64,000 bases of DNA from Roridomyces roridus (GCA_029378245.1 JARKIF010000004.1:3162001-3226000); one strand, 5' to 3'. Shown: positions 48,001 through 59,900, counted from the stretch's first letter. The notes: generated by a model from the sequence alone, not told the origin. A program made the numbers and translations.

Positions 48001-48718
48001 CAAACCCCAGAGGGCGAGAACGAGCAGGAAAGAAAAGAGACCAGCGAGGAAAGCGACGAGACCAGTGTGCCGAGCGCATGCGGTCAAAGTGAAGAACAGG
48101 GTCCGAGAGTGTGGTTGCAGACTCGTGAGCCAGAAAGACAGAAGAGCGGAAAAGGTAGAGAGAAGGCACGGCGAGGGCGGAGACAAAGAGTATTGCACCC
48201 GAGACCGTCACCGTGGCAACGTCCGGATCGGAACTCCGAAATGGTACCATTCTTCTTTTCTTTTGCTCTCAGGAATCCGTCTCGCCGCAATCTCGCTGTC
48301 ACCACCTTCCCTGGCCACCGACCTCATCCAGCCACTCATCTTCTCGCCTCAAGCCGCACTCTGGGCAGTGCACGGGAATGGAATGGAAAATTGGATTCTT
48401 TCTGGTGTGTCCCAAATCTGATTCCACTGCTTACTGTGAGCTAGTGCGACCTCGTACCCATGCCCACCCACTCCCTTCACACTGCTCCTTCCTGTCTCAT
48501 CACCCGCCGATCACCCTGCACGCCGACGCGCCCCGCTGCAACCCCGAATTCCCGCCGAAACGCCGCGCTGCAGCCCCGGATTCCCGCCCAGTGTACAGCC
48601 AACCACGATGGACAATGTCTCCCATTCAAGGCTACGGCAGTGCGGGTGCGCGATCCAGGATTAGCCGGACGGCAGCGGGGCAAGCGGTGGCGCGGCAGCG
48701 GCGGGATTTTGTCGGTAG

Positions 48719-48970
48719 GGTTTAACGCGTTGAATGCCGGGCAAAAACATCCCATGTTCAACGCGTTAAACTCAGGGCACCAATCCGGCGCATTCAACGC
48801 ATTAAACGCATTCAACGCGTTAAAGTCGGAGGGCGGCGGCGGCGGGCGGGCGGCGGCGTGATTCGGGTCGGGGATAACGCGTCGGACGCCGGGCAACAAA
48901 CCTCGCATGTTCAACGCGTTAAACCCTGGGTAACGAAACCCGAGTGTTCAAGCTTCAACGCGTTAAACGC
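48719..48970. repeat. Right subterminal AACGCGTT cluster
   Basis: TTTAACGCGTTGAA at 48721, TTCAACGCGTTAAA at 48760, 48815, 48910 and 48956, and an AACGCATT variant at 48797. Mirrors the left cluster. Confidence 0.7.
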
Positions 48971-49843
48971 TCGGTCATGTTTTTTATTCCTGATTTTATT
49001 TAATATTGTATTAATTACCATTAAAACATTTCTTTTCGTGCCGAAAGTCGAGAGATCGGCAGCAGCGAGCTCCGGCAGCCCTGCCGCATCCCATTTGAGC
49101 CTCCCTACAAATAACCCTGGTTTAATGCATTGGCCACATGGGTTATAACCCATTTTAATGCGTAAAATTCACTGGACCAGCTGGGACCGACGTCCTTCAC
49201 AGTACCCGGCCTCACGAACGCAAGGAGCAGTACCAATTTCAACAACCTCCTCTTCACCACTCCTCCCCTTTCCGATGGGTTTCACAATATCACTGTGGTG
49301 TACGACGGCGATAGCGAACATACACCTCTCCCTGTGAAGATTTGGTACATTACCAACACGACAGTTGGCAATGCGCTTGTACAGGCACCCCCCTTGAACA
49401 TCACGGTCAGCAATTCTCTCGCGCAGGCATCGTCTAGTGCAGCCACTTCGACTCCAGCTACCACTTCTCAGACGACCGGCACCCCCTCTCCCTCCTCGTC
49501 TCGAGGAGTGCACAGAGGAGCCATGGTCGGGGGCATCATTGGCGGGATCTTCCTCGTTGTGGTGGGGCTCGTCGTCCTGTTCGTCTTGAGACGGAGGCGA
49601 ACCGTTCGCGCGAGCGAAGAAGAGGCTTTCCTTCCCACGGCATTCCCGGCTGTGCGGCTTACAGCAGGCTGGGTCTCCTGGGGTGCCTCTGTGTTGACAT
49701 CTAAATTGAATAGACCGCCACCAGCTTACCCAGGACCGGTGATTTTGCAGCACGAGGATAGCGGGGCTCGCGCGGTTGGAGAAAATCCGTTGGGGAAAAG
49801 GTATGAGGTTGTGGAGGTCCCGCCGGGGTATACAGCGACATGA

Positions 49844-50662
49844 ACAGATGAATGACGGCGGTGCCTGGCTGTAATTTTACTCGCAACGCTTGTTTCAATC
49901 TCGTATTCCCCTGCTGGTTCTAGGTTGTCTGCCTGAGGTCAACGAGACTGCGCGTTGGATAATTGCATTGGAAACAAACTAGGGTAAAGATGGTGGTTCG
50001 GGTGCGCCCAAGTTGAGGTGTGTGGCGCAATATAGTCAAGGCAACCCGGAGTCGCGAGGAAAAAGGAGCAGTCTTACTAGGCCCTGATCCAGTCCACGGC
50101 TGATCCGCTTCGTGGCATTCAATGTTAGACCGGAACCGGTCTGTCTATGAACTTGTAGGGTGCTGTTTTTTTAATTCCCAGGCCCTTAAAAACTGGTTTA
50201 CAAACCTGGTTTGCAAACAGGGTGTTTATAAACCGAGTAGCAGAGGAGGAAATCCACGGTTCTGAGAGCCATTTTTCAACCATTTTCACCTTCCGCGGAC
50301 AGTGGTGCCTCCGACGTGGTTCTGTGAATTTCCATGAGCTCCAGACTGGGCTTTCACCCACCATTGGGCAACTAGAACACTCAACAGACTCCCATCAGCA
50401 CGATTGATGGCATCAGATTGATCCTGCGTGCCGTGAACATCCGTTGAGAAACATTATAAACCGGGTTTATTGGCTGAACCTTTAGGTTTAGCTACTCTGG
50501 GGAACTTCGACTTTGCGAATCATGATTTGATTGATTTACATACTGTCAGTTGCCATTCAGATTGATTTTCCATTCCATTCCATCCCAACCCAAACCTCTT
50601 GAATCTTGAGTGAGTGTTTCGATGTCTTCGTATCCAAAATTTAATACTACATACTCCACAAT
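49844..50662. other. Intergenic, nothing confident
   Basis: Contains repeated GGTTTATAAAC/GGTTTGCAAAC-like motifs around 50190-50470 but no gene. Confidence 0.4.
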
Positions 50663-51984
50663 AGGGGTTTTCAAAGTTAGATTTTTCACCTCTTTATTCA
50701 CTCCTTTATTCACTTGTTTCAATTTACTGAAAAAATGTATTTTTCACTTGTTTCACCTTGAAGACACCCTCTTGAATTTCCAAGTGAATAAACCATCAAA
50801 CAGATTTAATTGTCACGAGCACTGACACGTGCGCCCCACCACGTGCACCCGCCACGGCGCACGGCGCACCCGCCACTCCCGTAAACCGCGCCCTCCTTAG
50901 AGATGCCACGGACCACCGACAGGCAAATGCTTACCAGCATCCTCCTGGAGCAGTACGGTCTACACTCGTATGCGGAGTCCGTTTTTCGTCTCATGTCCGA
51001 GGTGGTTTCCATCGATGACGATGACAACTTGGTCCTGGACGAGGACGACGATGCCGAAATGCCCATGTCATCTGTCAGCGGCATGCTTCTCGAAGCTCTC
51101 AAACCGTTACCTCAAGGAGCGGACCGAGATCCGCAAGTCTTCGGAGAACCTTCACCTCATTCTCACCGACTACAAGCATCACCGCCCGGATATCTTTCGC
51201 CGCAGTCTACGCGTTGCCCCTGCTGCCTTTGATGCCCTCCTTGCCGCCATTTCAGACCACCCCGTCTTCGATAACGACTCTCGTAACGAGCAGACTCCTG
51301 TGCAAATCCAGCTTGCCGTGGCCCTCTACCGCTTCGGCCACTTCGGAAACGGCGCAAGCCTTCTTGAGGTCGGGCTCTGGGCTGGAATTGGCTGGGGGAC
51401 TGTCGATCTTTACACTCGGAGGGTCATGATGGCGGTATGCGAAGACAAATTCCGCAAATCCGCCATTCGGTGGCCAAATGCGGCAGAGAAGGAAGCAGCA
51501 AAGGAGTGGATCGAGGCTAACTCATGCCCCGCGTGGCGCGATGGCTATGTTATGGTGGATGGAACTGCGGCTGTCTTGCATGCACGCCCGGCTTTCTACG
51601 GCAATAGTTTTTTCGATCGGAAACAGAAGTACTCGCTCAACGTCCAGGTAACTTCCAGCGACACTTGTGTACTCGATGACTCACATCCGCCCCTCAGATT
51701 ATCAATACCCCAGATAGGGCTCCGACCCGGCCGTTGACGGCGACGGCCGTCGCTCTGACGGCCGTCATGGGAGGTCGGACGGGCCCCACCCGGCCGTCAG
51801 ACCATGTTGCGAGGCCTCAAAACGGCCGGGTGGTACCCGTCAGACCCGTCACGGCCGTCATGACGGGTCGGAGCGGTGACAGCCCATGCCTCCAGCTAAA
51901 TCGACCATCAGATTGATGTCAACGTGATGCCGGCAAGTCAAAATTACGGATTGATACTCGGGAAGCCTCCAGAACCAGCCAGAA

Positions 51985-52620
51985 CCACAGTAGTGGGCCA
52001 TCGGGAAGATCACCTGTGGGTCCCACACATCCAAGCCTGTAAGCTAGGTACCATGCGCCGTGGTACAAAGCTAACAGGCATGAGTTCATGCTTTGGGCCC
52101 ATGCTCCCAACCATGCTCCTGGCAAATTTGACTTGGTGGTGGACAAGTCAGTCCCCTGGTAACTGGTCGAGGTGCCCGGCTTTTCGGCCGCTCATCAAAG
52201 GCCATCAATAATTGATGGCATCGAAAAAGCGGCAATTGGCATGGGCAGCGCAAATCCATCAACGTTAGCACCAGACCACAGTGCCGGGTGATATCATCAA
52301 TGATTGATGGCATCAGACGCGACTGATGTTGTAGAGGGAGTCAGGGGCTGCAAGAGTTGCCAATAAACTTGTACCTAGAACTGTCTCCATCACTCACAAA
52401 ATGCAGCACAGTGAGCAATCACTGTGATGATTCCAGTGTAAGGCGACTCGGTGTGATGAGCAGTTAAAGGTGGGAGTGCATCCCCTACCAGTTGGGCTCC
52501 ACCGCCCAGTCTCAGCATGGCCACTTAGTCTACTGGTTACTGCCCCTACCTTGCCACCTAACCTTTTGCCCAGGTCACAGGATCAATCCCCGGTGCAACC
52601 TTTTTTTTTTAGCTCCAGCC
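51985..52620 (+). repeat. Left long inverted arm of the hAT element
   Basis: Shares, in inverted order, blocks such as CATGAGTTCATGCTTTGGGC, GGAGCATGGTTGGGAGCATG (complement), ATCAATAATTGATGGCATCG and CACTCACAAAATGCAGCACA with 55400-56030. Confidence 0.8.
52516..52610 (+). repeat. tRNA-derived SINE-like module, copy 2
   Basis: CTTAGTCTACTGGTTACTGC (A box), CCTTTTGCCCAGGTCA, GGATCAATCCC (B box), ending in T10. Lies in the left hAT arm. Confidence 0.65.
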
Positions 52621-53169
52621 CCCCATGCTGTCCCATCCACTCATTTGACTGTCATTTTGACATCTCAAAGTACCCAATGCTCATATGGAGTTGTATATAT
52701 AGCTGATCAGACTGGTTTGATCCCGAGTCCCAATTGGGACTACTACTCCAAGTGGCCCAAAAAGGAAGTTTTGCCCAATGCACCTACTCCATGCAACCCT
52801 GTACAGCAGCCAATGTCAGGAGTGGTTCTATGGGTGTATTGATGTTATTTAAAAGCCCCAAAGGCACATAGGTGAGCAATGCCAGGCTGCTACATCAGTG
52901 TTTGTTGGGCAGGGGAAGTCCCTGGTATTTCAATAGCTATTTGCCATCCATTCTGGCTGGAAATCATCTGGGTCTGCTCATGCTTTGTTCTTCGCCTCCT
53001 TGAAAGCTTGTTTCTGGAGTCTATGCCACAATATGGTTGAGAGACACCAGGGTTGATTGGAGATCAATTGCTGCTTAGAAGCCCTTTCTCCTTGAGAGAA
53101 TAATCTGCAAAGGCCTTCTAAATTTTGTTTCAGACCTTATAAGTCGGAAATGGTGCAAATCTGGAGTCA

Positions 53170-54370
53170 ACTGGGGGCATAACTACTGATTAGAGTGAGT
53201 TTTCCTCTGGCAGTGATACAGTTCCATTCCTCAGGCTCAGAATGTCCCTAGGTTGTCAGCTTGTATTATGATGCTCAGGTACCCCAGAGGCCCATTAATA
53301 CGGATAATTCTATTTGGCAACCCCCGTGCCAGCTGTACGGGGGTTGCTATATAACATTCTTCTATTTGGCAACCCTACAGATAAGATAAACGACCTGATG
53401 GAATTGATTGGTGTCACCGGCAAGGCAGATTGCCTGCTCAGCCCAACTGCGGCAAGTCCGTACCGTGCTGAATTCCAGGCACATCTGGCTTTGGTGTCGG
53501 ACCCCTTCTGAGTACAACGTCAAAGATTCACGTGAAGCACTCATGGAATTCCGTGGTCCCGCTGCATGCCGGGACTCCTGCATGCCGCCGGCAGCCTGCC
53601 GCATGCCCAGCGACTCGGCATCATCGTGAATCGTGCGTGATTGACATCGAAAAAAAAAAGATTGGCGCCTTGGCCTGGGTTTAAGTAATTTAGAACCAAT
53701 TTACATGCCCGGAATCAATTGTCTTCTCAATATGTGTGCCCCTCGGACGCAGGCTTCATTGACACGGCGGCAACACCGAGGGTTGCACCGCGTCAGAGCC
53801 GCCACGGCAAGTTTCGGCAATCCACCAGTTCCCATCAGAAATTGTTGCAACAGAAATCTTATCTACTCTCAACATTTACGTACATCGGGCTCGGCAGAGA
53901 CTGGCAACCCCTCCGTGCCAAAGAACCGGGGTTGCCAAATAGAATTATCCCATTAATACCATACAAGATCAGACTTTGGGCATTGTACAGTCTTTGAACA
54001 AGGGAGATCAACCTGAGAATGATCAATGAATTACAGGTCAAGGGGTTGGGCAGATGGTCTGATGGTGGGCATAAAAATTTTGTTTGGCACTCTATTCACC
54101 TGGAATAGTCCCTTTCTGGGGCCATTGTGATGCATAACAGCTGGTTAAAGTGAGTGTCACTCTGGCAGGGATACAGTCCCATTCTTCAGGCTCAGGATGT
54201 CAGTGGGTTGCCAGCTTTTGTTATATTGGTCCAATACCCCAGAGGCTCATTCATACCATACAACATCACAATTTGAGTCATGTAAACTCATTGAACAAGG
54301 GAGATCAACCTGAGAGTGATCAATGAATTACAGCTCAAGGGTTGCTCAAATGGTCTGATGGTGGGCTTCA
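53170..54370. repeat. Direct repeat pair, first copy carrying a MITE
   Basis: Blocks ACCCCAGAGGC, GAACAAGGGAGATCAACCTG, GATCAATGAATTACAG and TGGTCTGATGGTGGGC occur in the same order at 53170-53301 plus 53951-54080 and at 54130-54370. The second copy (CTCATTCATACCATAC) is the empty site for the MITE in the first. Confidence 0.75.
53293..53959. mobile_element. 649-bp MITE, TSD CATTAATAC
   Basis: Element 53302-53950. Perfect 23-bp TIRs starting GGATAATTCTATTTGGCAAC, exact 9-bp flanks CATTAATAC. The 9-bp duplication suggests Mutator-like. Internal extra copies of GGTTGC/GCAACCC occur near both ends. This is the third level of nesting (MITE in hAT in Harbinger). Confidence 0.88.
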
Positions 54371-55399
54371 ATGGACTCTCCTCTTTCAGAGGATTCAGAA
54401 TATATATAGTTTTGCATGGGTTGCATCATTGGTTGTTGAGTTATTGACATGTGTATGATGAACACTGCACTTTGAGTGGTGTGCATATATACTAGTCAAC
54501 TTACTCTCGGGCTCAACCACTGCACCTGCAAATCTGGACCAATCTGGGACAATGAAGACATATTCTGGACCACCCTTTCAAGGGGAATCCATTTTTCACA
54601 TTCCCAGAGCCTGAAACCCAATGTGAAAGTCAGTATCAAGGAAATCATCCAAATTTGATCAGGTACATATCAGGGCTTTCTGATGTATTCTTGGTGACTA
54701 TTATGGGTTCAAATTGATATTTGAGCTACAGGATGCTCTCCCATCCTGCTTGTATGACTACCCTTCCTAGAGACAATGAGGAATATGGCAAACATGGAAA
54801 TGGGGGATGTTGAAGTTGAACAGATCTATGGACATGTCAGTAACATATCCAGAGTATTGAAGGGGAATCATATAGTACCAGTGTACCCTCTGGACACAGA
54901 GATTAAGGATAGGGCTGTGGTACTGAGTGCACAGTCCAGCATCAGCTTGGAGATCATTGCCTCCAAAATGCACTGGATAGGGCTCTCATGGAAGATATAT
55001 TGCATCCAGGCATTGTATATACACCCCTTCTATGTAATTCAACTTGTAAGGAGGCATTGGAAAGACTTTCTTGACATGAAATTCTACTGTCAAAAGAATT
55101 CTGCTTCTGTGGCTATTATGGGTAGAGTCAGGCACCTCTCTCCATCCAATAGCACTCAATACTATAGCCAACATATAAGGGTAGATACCCAAACCTTCAC
55201 TGCATACAGATTCCCAGGCAGCACACCAGGAACAGTGAAAAGCAGAATAATTTCCTTTCTGGGACTTGGGAGTAGTGGCCAAGCTGGGACAAACAGCAAG
55301 GCATTTCCACTGATGCTGGGTGTGGTTAGGGAGTGTTACAGCCTAGAAGTGCAGTATATGATAAAAGCATGTGAATAAAGTATCAGGTGCTGTTAGGGA

Positions 55400-56030
55400 G
55401 AGGTCAGAAAGGAAAAAAGTGGCAACCAGAGGATTTGATCTTGTGACCTGCAGCAAAAGGGGTCCCAGACAGGACAGCACATTAACAAGTAGACTAAATG
55501 CCCATGTAATAGGGAGCTGGGTGCCTGCCAAGTCGACAAGAACACCCACCTGCCTTCTCCAAATCACTTACTGCACAAGTCAAGTCATCAATCACCCCAC
55601 TGATTGCTCACTGTGCTGCATTTTGTGAGTGATGGAGACAGTTCTAGGTACAAGTTTACTGGAAACTCTTTCAGCCCCTGACTCCCTCTACAACATCAGT
55701 CGCGTCTGATGCCATCAATAATTGATGATATCACCCGGCACTGTAGTCTCGTGCCCACTTTGATGGATTTGCGCTGCCCATGCCAATTGCCGCTTTTTCG
55801 ATGCCATCAATTATTGATGGCCTTTGATGAGCGGCCGAAAAGCCGGGCACCTCGACCAGTTACCAGGGGACTGACTTGTCCACCACCAAGTCAAATTTGC
55901 CAGGAGCATGGTTGGGAGCATGGGCCCAAAGCATGAACTCATGCCTGTTAGCTTTGTACCACGGCGCATGGTACCTAGCTTACAGGCTTGGATGTGTGGG
56001 ACCCACAGGTGCGGGAAGATTGCCGATGAC
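55400..56030 (-). repeat. Right long inverted arm of the hAT element
   Basis: Inverted counterpart of 51985-52620. Confidence 0.8.
55411..55507 (-). repeat. tRNA-derived SINE-like module, copy 3
   Basis: The minus strand reads TTTAGTCTACTTGTTAATGT (A box), CCCCTTTTGCTGCAGGTCAC, AAGATCAAATCC (B box), ending with a T6 tract. Lies in the right hAT arm, inverted relative to copy 2. Confidence 0.65.
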
Positions 56031-56945
56031 CCATGTGCGCTACCCCTGGAGCATCAAGTGATGATGGCAGCTCGGCATGGTTAGTTAGCCGAGGACCCGT
56101 CAACACCCATCATGGCCCGTCGACGGCCGGGAACGGGTACCCCGTCAGCCAAGGAACCGGACCCGGACCCGGCCGTCAAAATTGTGGCTTCAGAGGGCTG
56201 TACGGCCGGGCCGGCACCCGTCGTGACGGCTCGTTGACCCGTCATTTTGACGGTCGGGTCAGAGCCCTAACCCCAGACCTGCGTATCCGAGACTACGCCA
56301 TTGGTCTTCCTGGCAGCCAGCATGACAGCACCGCATGGAAGCAAACTCAAATCTACGCTCTGCACAGTACACTGCTGGACGAGGGAGAGTTTGTGCTCGC
56401 CGATTCTGCATATCCCATCGCCTATTGGGTCACAGCCCCATTTAAAGCGTAAGTTTTCAAGCACCGGATGATCATGCCAGTTCTTACCGTCAATAGCCCC
56501 GAGAAGTATGACGGATGGAACGAAGAATTCAATTACTATCTCTCAAAGATACGGATACGCTGCGAACACACCATGGGCTATCTCAAAGGACAGTTCTCTT
56601 CCCTCCGCGGAATCCGTTGCCGTGTCGACACCCCTGATCAAATCAAGGTGGCGGTCTGGTGGGTTATTGCATGCATGGCGATCCATAACTTTGCCATGGA
56701 GGTGGAACGGGTTGATGACTTCTCGGTGGATGAGTTTTTCAAGGCCGGGATGGAAGTCATGGAAGCGGAGCGGGCAGACAAGGAGGATGACGGCGAGACT
56801 CGTGTCGATGACGAGGAGGAAACTGTACGAGACCTGGAGCTACTGCGGGGCCAGCTGAAGCGGGAGATGATGAAGAGGGATCTATTTGCATACTTAGACG
56901 ACGACTCATAACTATCTACGCTCTATAAGCAATAAAATATCTACT

Positions 56946-59900
56946 CTACTGAGATTGCCACTGCTGCGTCAGGTCACCGTCGTACAGAAGCCCCATGAGG
57001 CTGCCATCGCCGACACGCATCTGACCGCCATTGCCCATTGCCCCGCTATTGCCCATCCCCATCGCCATGGGCTGCCCGTGCTGGATTCTCGCCAACTCGA
57101 GCTTCTTATCCATCATCTCCCGCTCGTGTGCGCGCCCAAGCTCTGCCTCCTCCCGCTGAAACTGGCGCGCCGCCTCCGCCTCCTTGAATCGTGCTGCCCG
57201 CTCTGCTGCCTCCTGCGTCGCCTTCTGGCCGAGCTTCATCTTGGTGACAGACAGTAGCATGTCCGACTGCTTGGTGTTGATGTCCTCGATGGCGGAGAGC
57301 ATGTTGTTGCGACGTTTCTGACCCGATGAAAAGATAAGTAGAGACGAGGAGGGTGTGTGGGACCCATACCTGCGTTCTGAACTGGTGCCTTTGTCTCGGT
57401 CTTGGTCTCCACCTTGGTCTTGGCTGGGACAGTGGTAGTGGCAGCTTTTTTTGGGACGGGTGTGGCCACGAGGTCGTCGGAGCCAAAGAGGGCAGCGATG
57501 GGGGGAAGAGACGTGCCACGCTCCGAGGACTCCAGCTCGTCGTCGTCAGCATCCGAGTCGTTGATCTCGAGGAGGTTTTCGGTGGAAGCCTGAAGGGGTC
57601 GACGACTGGCGGAGGAGAATGCTGAAGTCGGAATCGAGGGCGGTCCCGCTGTTGGAGCACGCGGACTTGTCGTACACGGGGCTACTGGCGAGCAGCGCAT
57701 GGAGCCGCTTGTACTCGGGACACATCCCAAGCACCTGGTCTGCGAGAGTCAGCACTGCATCAGGAAAAACCGGATTCGGCAATTTGAGACAGATTGTTGA
57801 CAATTTGCAACAATCAAACAATCTCGGTAATCCTGACATTCCTTGACAATTCGTTGCTAATCCTCACCGCTAACGCACCGCAGACTGACGGATTCAAGCA
57901 AGTCTCAAGTGTCTTGAAGCTTGAAGTTCCAAGTCTTCAGAAACTCCATGGCACTTTTCACAGAATCACAACCCGAATCTTAGTGGCGTAGTGGGTGCTC
58001 AACCATGGAATGCATATAACTCCAACACTACGGATACGGGAGACGGGAGACGGTCATGGGGACTCCGACTCCGAGCTGGGGCAAGGGGCACTGGGGCAGC
58101 GAGTCGGGGCGGGACATCGGACAGAGAGACCCTGACATATTTGCCGAGACGTGAGAGTCTCGGGCAGAGATGTCCGAGCATCAATCATTTGCTACGTGGC
58201 AACGTGATGCGGCGCTTGTGTCTCTTCTTCCTCAACCACCATCTTCCCCCTTCCCCTCGAGCCCCTCGATCCCCTCAAGCTTTGTGCGTCTACTGGGCTC
58301 TGCATCCCGCCATCCAATGCTGAACTGCGTCGGACTCTGCCTCATCTTGTGACCCTACTTCACCGGTCGCGCACCAAGTCATAGACCTTTCGGTCAGAGG
58401 ACTCCATGTTCGTCGGTGTTTGGGATTCTCTAACTCGCCGTAGCTCCCAGCGTGCTCGCCCCTGGTGCAGCCTGTGTTGCTCGATCGACAATTGGTGACT
58501 ACCTACCTTCTTGATGGCCTTCTGTGCTGACGGCGCCGTTAGATCTCCTCTTGCCGCCGAGTCCGTACCTTTTCTCGACACTGGTCATCCTCGTGCACCT
58601 GCCTTCGTCGCATCCCTTGTCTATAGTGTGTCTCTCGTTGTGTGCATATAGTCTTAGATGCTGTCCCTCTTCAGGACACCTGTCGCCCCTTGTTGCGTCT
58701 CATGGTCTGCGGCCGCATGCCCATCGAAAAGCTGTACGTTACTCCGCATCTCATCCCACATGCTTCCTCGCGAATCATTTTACCTCATCATATCCCCGCA
58801 GACTCTACACGTCAACGCCATATCCTCCATTCTGGATGCTGTGCCTTTCCTGACATCTCCCGTGGCTCGTCCTCTGAGGTGTGTACTCAACGCCGGTGCC
58901 GATGATGTTCCTACTAACAGTTTTGTCAGCTTTGGGTTGTACGGCTACTGTGCCGCCGCTCTGCACCGAACCGACTCAAGTAGCCAGTGGGATCGCCATT
59001 GGGCGTGTTGGGGTATCTAGTGTAGCATTACTGTGCTGTATTGTATGTAGTCATGAATATACCTACTTTTCATTTATGAACACTGCATCTGAAAGTACCC
59101 TGAGCCCGTGAATAATTCCCGTTCATCCCTCACAATCGCTCGACAATCGGTGACAATTGGCAGCAAAATGTCAACAACGGATCGGGACCTGGACAATCTG
59201 ACAATCTGACAATTGACATGGATTGCCGCCAATTGGCAAGAATTGTCGGTAATCTGTGTCAATTGTCAAATCCGGCTTTTCCTGATGTGAGAGGAGGTGC
59301 ACAAGAAAGACGACACACCCCAGATGTTTCTGAAGTTCCCGGCCAGCTCATCTTCCCTGTCATCCATGACAATACCGCTCCCCATCTCGCCAAGGAGCTT
59401 CTGGCATCTGACAAACTTGGTACGAAGCCTGCATCCGAATCAGGTGTGAGTAATCAGCCAGGTAGAGCGTACGATGTCGACGCACCGACCGATACGATTG
59501 CGGATGACTGGGAAGAGCCTCTCCGCGTCGAATTCCGCCCACCACCCGCTCGGATCCTTCTGGAGCACCTCGACAGCGATCTCCTTAAACCACGCCGTCT
59601 GCGTCTTCTCGTCATGCTCGCCGGCATCCTCCCCCGTCCCTTTCGACATGTTGAGCGAGGTGCGGCATCTCTCCCGAGGCTCGATGAACCCGAGAATCTT
59701 TTGCATGAGGTGCGGCTCGTTTTTCCACCTAGATGCCGTCAGAAGTCAGAAGAGGGTGTGAAAAGAAGACGTACTTGGGGGACGGCACGGGGACCTCCGG
59801 TTCCTTTTCGGCCTTTACCTTGGCAGCTGCCACCGGGACGTCTTCGGCAGCAGCAGCCTTGCGTCCGCGTTTGGCCTTGGGCTGGTCCACAACGTCCGGC

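Larger units (their letters stand above)
44519..49197. mobile_element. 4.65-kb element with TTTAACGCGTTAAA subterminal clusters
   Basis: Element about 44532-49183. Inverted ends over about 50 bp: left GCATTAAAGTGGGTTGTAAC then TGCATTAAACCAGGG; right complement GCATTAAAATGGGTTATAAC then TGCATTAAACCAGGG. Flanks GGACCGACACCTT (44519-44531) and GGACCGACGTCCTT (49184-49197) look like an imperfect 13-14-bp target duplication. Near both ends (44733-45015 and 48719-48970) the motif AACGCGTTAAA or its variants occurs about six times each. The interior, 45.0-48.7 kb, has only ORFs under about 200 codons, including a hydrophobic one (48198-47920, minus, LAGLFSFLLVLALWG), and no recognisable transposase. 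Confidence 0.72.
43759..49843 (+). pseudogene. Single-TM beta-sandwich protein split by a 4.65-kb element
   Basis: Agaricomycete-expanded surface protein family. Exons 43759-43948, 44004-44387 and 44436 to about 44520, then resuming at about 49186 to 49843. Extracellular part: KVIVDDTDPSIQYNT, SFSFTG, ITDPTTNATDPAWQCLVDG, and after the element NNLLFTTPPLSDGFHNITVV. Then a Ser/Thr-rich stalk (SSSAATSTPATTSQTTGTPS), a TM helix (MVGGIIGGIFLVVVGLVVLF) and a basic stop-transfer RRRR with a cytoplasmic tail. N-glycosylation-type NxT sites are frequent. Function of the family is unknown. The insertion falls in the exon after VDGAGPT and offers no usable splice donor at its border, so the product is truncated unless the element is lost. 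Confidence 0.78.
51707..56277. mobile_element. hAT-type element (4555 bp) inside the Harbinger transposase, TSD ACCCCAGA
   Basis: Element 51715-56269. TIRs TAGGGCTCCGACCCG and, on the complement, TAGGGCTCTGACCCG; exact 8-bp repeat ACCCCAGA at 51707-51714 and 56270-56277. Subterminal GACGGCCGTC/GGGTACC repeats at both ends. The arms (about 51985-52620 and 55400-56030) are long inverted copies of each other. No hAT transposase inside, so it is non-autonomous despite its size. Confidence 0.88.
50903..56911 (+). pseudogene. PIF/Harbinger DDE transposase split by a hAT element
   Basis: Starts MPRTTDRQMLTSILLEQYGL. A one-base insertion near 51100 (CTCAAACCG where CTCAACCG is expected) shifts the frame from MLLEAL to NRYLKERTEIRKSSE. 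Core: PVFDNDSRNEQTPVQIQLAV, YRFGHFGNGAS, then the first catalytic Asp in GYVMVDGTAA. A 51-nt intron precedes IINTP, where the hAT element interrupts the Asp codon region. The frame resumes at 56278 (LRIRDYAIGLPGSQHDSTAW; second Asp), then VLADSAYPIAYWVTAPFKA, a 48-nt intron, and the catalytic Glu in IRCEHTMGYLKGQFSSLRGI. The acidic C-terminus ends LFAYLDDDS. All three DDE residues survive, but the frameshift and the insertion abolish function. Confidence 0.85.

Noticed and set aside
45081..48250. Cargo genes inside the 4.65-kb element
   Set aside because: Several ORFs of 80-200 codons, some hydrophobic, but I could not build a consistent spliced model or name a domain.
51715..56269. Autonomous hAT element
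   Set aside because: No frame encodes a recognisable hAT transposase; the longest ORF (54776-55378) shows no family features.
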